Assembly: GCA_014361195.1 (NCBI GenBank)
Contig: JACIWA010000009.1
Location: forward strand, 1 to 54,436
From: Thermoplasmatales archaeon
GTDB taxonomy: Archaea > Thermoplasmatota > E2 > UBA202 > JdFR-43
Reading direction: 5' to 3'
DNA: 54,436 nt
Every line of letters starts with the position of its first letter. Position 1 is the first letter of the stretch. This document shows, piece after piece, positions 50,363 to 54,436 of the stretch. The notes below the pieces were generated by a model. That model ran no database searches and had not been told where the DNA came from. It saw nothing but the letters and a program-made list of their open reading frames with translations. Position numbers and translations under genes: made by a program.

Positions 50363-52105
50363 ATGAAAGGAAAGATAATAAGTGTTTCTGGGCCAGTGGT
50401 GAAAGCAAAGGAAATGAAAGGAGCAAAAATGTATGACTTAGTTGAGGTTGGAGAGGAGAAGTTAATAGGGGAAATAATACAGCTAAAAGAAGATAGGGCG
50501 ATAATTCAAGTTTATGAAGATACAACAGGTTTAAAGCCAGGAGAAAAAGTTGAAAGCACTGGAATGCCATTATCTGTTGAGCTTGCTCCAGGTTTGTTGA
50601 CTTCCATATATGATGGAATTCAAAGACCATTGCCTGAGATTGTCAAAAAATGCAATGAATTTATAAAGAGAGGGGTTGAGGCATTCCCTATAGATAGGAA
50701 GAAAAAATGGGGGTTTGTTCCAACTGTAAAGGAAAAGGAAAAAGTGGAGGGTGGGGATATAATAGGGATTGTAAAAGAAACTCCAATCATTGAGCATAGA
50801 ATAATTGTGCCCCTGGATGTTGGAAAAGGAAATGTAGAGAGTATAGAAGAAGGAAAATTCAGGGTGGATGAGCCAATTGCAACTATTGGCGGAAAGGAGA
50901 TAAGCATGCTACATAGGTGGCCTGTAAGAAAGCAGCGTCCTTTCAAAGAAAAGTTGCCTCCTTCCCTTCCTCTTATAACAGGACAGAGGGTTTTTGATAC
51001 ATTTTTCCCAATTGCTAAAGGAGGAACAGGCGCCATACCAGGAGGATTTGGAACAGGAAAGACAGTAAGCCAGCACCAGCTAGCTAGATGGAGCGATGCG
51101 GATATAGTTGTTTATATAGGGTGTGGTGAAAGAGGAAATGAAATGACAGAAGTGTTGCGAGACTTCCCGCGCTTAAAGGATCCAAAAACAGGACATCCTC
51201 TTATGGAAAGAACAGTTTTAATAGCAAATACATCAAACATGCCTGTCGCTGCAAGAGAAGCAAGTGTTTATACAGGAATAACCATCGCAGAATATTATAG
51301 AGATATGGGCTATGATGTCGCGCTTATGGCTGACTCCACCAGCAGGTGGGCAGAAGCACTTAGAGAAATATCTGGCAGGCTTGAAGAAATGCCTGGCGAA
51401 GAGGGCTATCCCGCATATCTTGCTTCTCGCCTTGCGGAATTTTATGAAAGAGCGGGGAGGGTAAAAGTGATGGGTAGCAATAATAGAGAAGGGTCGATAT
51501 CTGTTGTGGGAGCGGTCTCTCCTCCAGGAGGAGATTTTTCTGAGCCGGTTACTCAAAATACATTGAGGATAGTAAAAGTATTCTGGGCTCTGGACGCAGA
51601 GCTTGCGGATAGAAGGCATTTTCCTTCTGTAAACTGGCTTCGCTCCTACTCCCTTTATCTTGAAAGAGTCAGCAATTGGTGGGAGAAAAATATTGGCAAG
51701 GAATGGCTAAGGCTGAGAAATGAGGCAATGGCTTTGCTTCAAAAGGAAGAGGAGCTTAAGGAAATAATAAGATTAGTTGGGCCAGATGCATTGCCACCGG
51801 TTGATAGAGTAATACTTGAAGGAGCAAGGATAATAAGAGAAGATTTTCTTCAGCAGAATGCATATCATGAAGTAGATACATATTGCCCTCCAAATAAACA
51901 ATATGAAATGCTAAGAATAATAATAAAATTTTACAATTTGATGAAGGAGTGTGTTGAAAAAGGAGTCGATTTTGAAAAATTGAGGAATTTGAAGAGCAAG
52001 GAAATGATAGCGAGAATGGCAACAACACCCAATGAGGAATGGCAGGAAAAATTCAGAGAAATAGAAAAATATATGGAAGAGGAAATAAAGGGGATTCAGA
52101 AGTAG
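50363..52105 (+). CDS. atpA: A-type ATP synthase catalytic subunit A
   Basis: The nucleotide-hydrolysing or -synthesising subunit, 580 residues, no intein. The P-loop is GGFGTGKT, followed by [20 protein letters not shown], with [10 protein letters not shown], the Walker B/DELSDR-type [16 protein letters not shown], and [26 protein letters not shown]. The archaeal A-specific non-homologous insert lies around 110-200. ATG 50363 has a GGAGGT ribosome binding site 6 nt upstream. It is the last gene of the cluster: the following gene is on the opposite strand, so the usual downstream B and D genes are missing here. Confidence 0.97.
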   Translation: MKGKIISVSGPVVKAKEMKGAKMYDLVEVGEEKLIGEIIQLKEDRAIIQVYEDTTGLKPGEKVESTGMPLSVELAPGLLTSIYDGIQRPLPEIVKKCNEFIKRGVEAFPIDRKKKWGFVPTVKEKEKVEGGDIIGIVKETPIIEHRIIVPLDVGKGNVESIEEGKFRVDEPIATIGGKEISMLHRWPVRKQRPFKEKLPPSLPLITGQRVFDTFFPIAKGGTGAIPGGFGTGKTVSQHQLARWSDADIVVYIGCGERGNEMTEVLRDFPRLKDPKTGHPLMERTVLIANTSNMPVAAREASVYTGITIAEYYRDMGYDVALMADSTSRWAEALREISGRLEEMPGEEGYPAYLASRLAEFYERAGRVKVMGSNNREGSISVVGAVSPPGGDFSEPVTQNTLRIVKVFWALDAELADRRHFPSVNWLRSYSLYLERVSNWWEKNIGKEWLRLRNEAMALLQKEEELKEIIRLVGPDALPPVDRVILEGARIIREDFLQQNAYHEVDTYCPPNKQYEMLRIIIKFYNLMKECVEKGVDFEKLRNLKSKEMIARMATTPNEEWQEKFREIEKYMEEEIKGIQK

Positions 52106-52124
52106 ATATAGAATACATTATATA

Positions 52125-53519
52125 TTATCCAAATACATCATACCATGTTCCATTTATCATCACTTTGAAAATTAGCTCTTCTAAAATTCTGAAATACCCT
52201 TCTTTATGGAATATAGGCACTTCTTTTTGCCATGTAATCCTGAAATCTTCTGCAACCAATGATTTAATTTCTATCAATATTCCAAAAATTTTTGCTATGC
52301 TGAAATTTAATGAATATTGAGAAAGTGTTTCATTATCTGTATCAATGAATATATAGCCTGGCACAGAAAGATTCCATGCGATTTCAAAATGTTGTGCCTG
52401 ATGAATTGAAAAAGTTTTCAGATAAATATTCTCTGCTTCCATTTTTATTTCGGTTTTTAAACCTTTAAAACCATCTACTTTTATATATCCTTCTGAAGAT
52501 ATTTTCCATTGAATTGTTGACTCACCTGTCAGATTTGTTATTAAGAAATATGAGCTAGGATTTTCTATTGCATTTGCTAAAATGAATGTTGTCTTCTTCT
52601 CATCTATGTATATGTAGAAATAGCCACTTTCATTAAAAATGGAAGTTAATCTTGTTGGGAGATATTCCATCCTCATTATGAAATCAAAATCTTGAAATTC
52701 TATTATAAGAGTTGAATTAAAAGTATCATTTGCCATATAATCAAATCTTTTTTCATCTCTTGAAAAGCTCACTGAAAAGCTCATTTTTTCTGGTATATCC
52801 TCTATTGTCAAATTAACCGCAATTTCATCTAAATATCTCATCCTTATTTTCTGTTTCAATTCCGCATTTCTCTCAATTGAAAAATTAATCATATTTAATG
52901 AAAGATTTGGAGAGATTTTAATCATTGATTCCACCGCTGGGAAATAATCTATAAATAGTTTTTTTTCGTCAAATTCAACTATAGCGGTTAAATTTTTATT
53001 TTCTCCATCAAATAAGGGTTCGATATTTATATAAAATTCCGGGTCTTTCTGGTAAAATACATAGGGAATAATCCAAAAAACTTCCCTTATCTCTTTTGGC
53101 ATTTCCTCATTTTCTGGAGAATAGCAACCTATCTTAAATTTATGAGATGATATAGCTCCGCTGAAAGATATTTCTATTTCGCCATTCTTTATTTCTTCTC
53201 CCATCCTTATAACTTTCATTGCAAAAGCAAGGGTTAAAACCGGACCAATCTCAATGCTCTGAATAAGGGGTAAAAAAATCAGGCTTATTCTGATATCTTT
53301 TCCATTTTCACCAGTGCTAGCATTATTATCAATATCTATCCCAAAAAAAGATTGGAGCAATGGAGTATATTTTTCTATTCCATTATACCTTGTATATATC
53401 AAAAAATATCCATTTGGTTTTATTCCATTCCTCTCAGCAACCCTTTTTTTAATCAAGAAGCTACTTCCCACTGGCGAAAGTAATAGAATAAGAATTAAAA
53501 TCGCAATCATCCTTTTCAT
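52125..53519 (-). CDS. Exported protein of unknown function
   Basis: I do not recognise this 464-residue protein. It has a signal peptide (MKRMIAILILILLLSPVGSS) and is otherwise beta-rich, with no membrane anchor and no cysteine-rich motif. An N-terminal segment FLIYTRYNGIEKYTPL is followed by SFFGIDIDNNASTGENGKDI, which reads as a short calcium-loop-like stretch. ATG 53519 is chosen because a TATA-like element is 25 nt upstream; ATG 53534 would add MPFIS. The gene lies just downstream of a C25 peptidase on the same strand and converges with atpA, 19 bp away. Confidence 0.7.
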   Translation of the reverse strand: MKRMIAILILILLLSPVGSSFLIKKRVAERNGIKPNGYFLIYTRYNGIEKYTPLLQSFFGIDIDNNASTGENGKDIRISLIFLPLIQSIEIGPVLTLAFAMKVIRMGEEIKNGEIEISFSGAISSHKFKIGCYSPENEEMPKEIREVFWIIPYVFYQKDPEFYINIEPLFDGENKNLTAIVEFDEKKLFIDYFPAVESMIKISPNLSLNMINFSIERNAELKQKIRMRYLDEIAVNLTIEDIPEKMSFSVSFSRDEKRFDYMANDTFNSTLIIEFQDFDFIMRMEYLPTRLTSIFNESGYFYIYIDEKKTTFILANAIENPSSYFLITNLTGESTIQWKISSEGYIKVDGFKGLKTEIKMEAENIYLKTFSIHQAQHFEIAWNLSVPGYIFIDTDNETLSQYSLNFSIAKIFGILIEIKSLVAEDFRITWQKEVPIFHKEGYFRILEELIFKVMINGTWYDVFG

Positions 53520-53539
53520 GCTAATAAATGGCATGCCTG

Positions 53540-53547
53540 TATATATT
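53540..53547 (-). promoter_or_regulatory. TATA-like element for the unknown exported protein
   Basis: Minus-strand aatatata is centred ~25 nt before ATG 53519. It lies just past the stop codon of the preceding C25 gene. Confidence 0.4.
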
Positions 53548-53549
53548 TT

Positions 53550-54436
53550 TTAGTATCCTCCTATCATTAAGCTAGGATCTCCAAGCAAAACCCACTGCTG
53601 AACCGTCTTTACATGCCCCGCTTCAAAGTCATTCATGTCAAAAGAGCTTATGTATTCTGTAATTGCTCCCGCATGCGCCTGGCCCAAGATGTGCTTGTCC
53701 TTTTCTCCATATTGCCTGAAGAATTCTATTGTTATCCACCCATCTCCTCCTCCAGTTGTGCAATCTTTGCCAGGCATTCCATAGCCAAGCCCTGTGTTTC
53801 CAATGCTCCCTATTGCTCCTCCTTTTGGTGTGCTTACAAGTCGCCAGCTCAAACATTCTGGAACAGGTTGCCCATATGTCCACATGTAGTTATCTGGAAA
53901 GCCGAATAGATGTAAGGCATTTAAAACCGCTGGAATAATGGAAACATTGAACTGGCTATTGTGGCAACCACCTATTATCGCAACAGGTAATTTTTCACCG
54001 TTTCTCAGGCTATCTATAGGAAATACTGGAAAACTTATATACGGGAACCATGGTCTGAGGTTTGTTACAGTTAAGCCAGTCAAGCTTGCATGCTGTCGGT
54101 TTCCAGGTATGCCTGGCAGATGGTCTCCCCAAGAGTTAGGACTTCCATGACCTGACATAAACAAAAATCCGCACCCCTTATTTAATTCATTTATAACATC
54201 TTTTATGCCCGTGAATTCTCCATTTGAAGCCCATAAAATTTTTCTTACAAAATATCTTGGCATATAATACAATGCTCCTCCTCTCCCGTTTAAAATCTTT
54301 TCTCCAGTTGTCCATTCTCCTTCATAATACATCTCTGTATTATTTCTCCAGTCCTCAAAAACAACGCTTCCATTTTCATTTTCAACCCAGACATGAATGC
54401 TTGTTAAATTTCCATATGGTTTCGGGTCATAAGATT
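53550..54436 (-). CDS. Gingipain-like (C25) cysteine peptidase, N-terminus beyond window
   Basis: The open frame runs past the right edge (it is still open at 54436), so this is the C-terminal ~295 residues of a larger protein. The C25 dyad is visible: His in FMSGHGSPNSW and Cys in IIGGCHNSQFN. Also typical are PRYFVRKILWASNGEF near the start and LLGDPSLMIGG at the very end, which matches the GDPSL motif of the other C25 peptidase at 11-13 kb. It has no PKD or other C-terminal module, unlike that one. Confidence 0.88.
   Translation of the reverse strand, partial: SYDPKPYGNLTSIHVWVENENGSVVFEDWRNNTEMYYEGEWTTGEKILNGRGGALYYMPRYFVRKILWASNGEFTGIKDVINELNKGCGFLFMSGHGSPNSWGDHLPGIPGNRQHASLTGLTVTNLRPWFPYISFPVFPIDSLRNGEKLPVAIIGGCHNSQFNVSIIPAVLNALHLFGFPDNYMWTYGQPVPECLSWRLVSTPKGGAIGSIGNTGLGYGMPGKDCTTGGGDGWITIEFFRQYGEKDKHILGQAHAGAITEYISSFDMNDFEAGHVKTVQQWVLLGDPSLMIGGY

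Noticed and set aside
50019-50630. Minus-strand 203-residue open frame opposite atpF and atpA
   Set aside because: Antisense shadow of two well-supported ATPase genes, with Ser/Leu/Phe-rich composition.

Overview
The window comes from an AT-rich archaeal chromosome. Archaeal markers include an A-type ATPase cluster, Cbf5, TiaS, an LSm protein, L37e, prefoldin beta, Mre11-Rad50, an archaeal HTH regulator and archease-RtcB. The density of secreted cysteine peptidases (two papain-like C1A, two gingipain-like C25), with M28, rhomboid and presenilin-type proteases, fits a protein-degrading anaerobe. I infer a member of the Thermoplasmatota, for example a sediment lineage such as Marine Benthic Group D or a relative, but no rRNA is present to confirm it.

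Layout: 1-0.8 kb is a decayed insertion-sequence transposase. 0.9-4.7 kb has a DUF362 ferredoxin-like protein and an archease-RtcB-DUF92 operon on the minus strand. 4.7-5.3 kb holds a second transposase relic. 5.3-6.3 kb is a membrane-embedded Cas4/RecB-like nuclease, followed by a tRNA-Arg(CCU) with an oversized T-loop. 6.5-17.3 kb is a surface-proteolysis region: C1A peptidase, membrane-anchored PLD protein, rhomboid, presenilin-like protease, C25 peptidase, then hisS, NfeD/stomatin and a C1A-PKD peptidase. 17.4-23.4 kb has prefoldin beta, two AmmeMemoRadiSam genes, an M28 peptidase, a GT-C type membrane protein and a PPP-type phosphatase. 23.5-28.1 kb has a small membrane gene broken by an in-frame TAG and a complete cytosolic NiFe (sulf)hydrogenase operon, hydBGDA plus a maturation protease. 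28.3-35.5 kb is mostly information processing and nucleotide metabolism: LSm, L37e, PurF, a surface lipase-like hydrolase, TiaS, an HTH regulator, ThyX, Cbf5 and tRNA-Ser(GGA). 35.5-36.2 kb is a wrecked metzincin-like protease gene. 36.3-39.6 kb is a run of three surface proteins. 39.6-43.4 kb has a PRC-barrel protein and Mre11-Rad50. 43.5-52.1 kb has a membrane pyrophosphatase and the A-ATPase genes H-I-K-E-C-F-A, without B and D. The right edge holds an unknown secreted protein and a truncated C25 peptidase.

How the parts fit: exported proteases would supply peptides. The NADP(H)/NAD(H)-linked hydrogenase would dispose of or recycle reductant. The pyrophosphatase and the rotary ATPase would handle ion-gradient energy. 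The K subunit carries every side chain that binds Na+ in the Enterococcus hirae rotor, and the pyrophosphatase has the K+-dependent signature, so Na+ bioenergetics is plausible.

Expression style: transcription units usually begin with a TATA-like element 21-28 nt before the start codon, which implies leaderless mRNAs. Internal genes overlap by 4 nt (ATGA/TTGA) or carry GGAGG-type ribosome binding sites. Several short divergent gaps contain one AT palindrome that could serve both directions.
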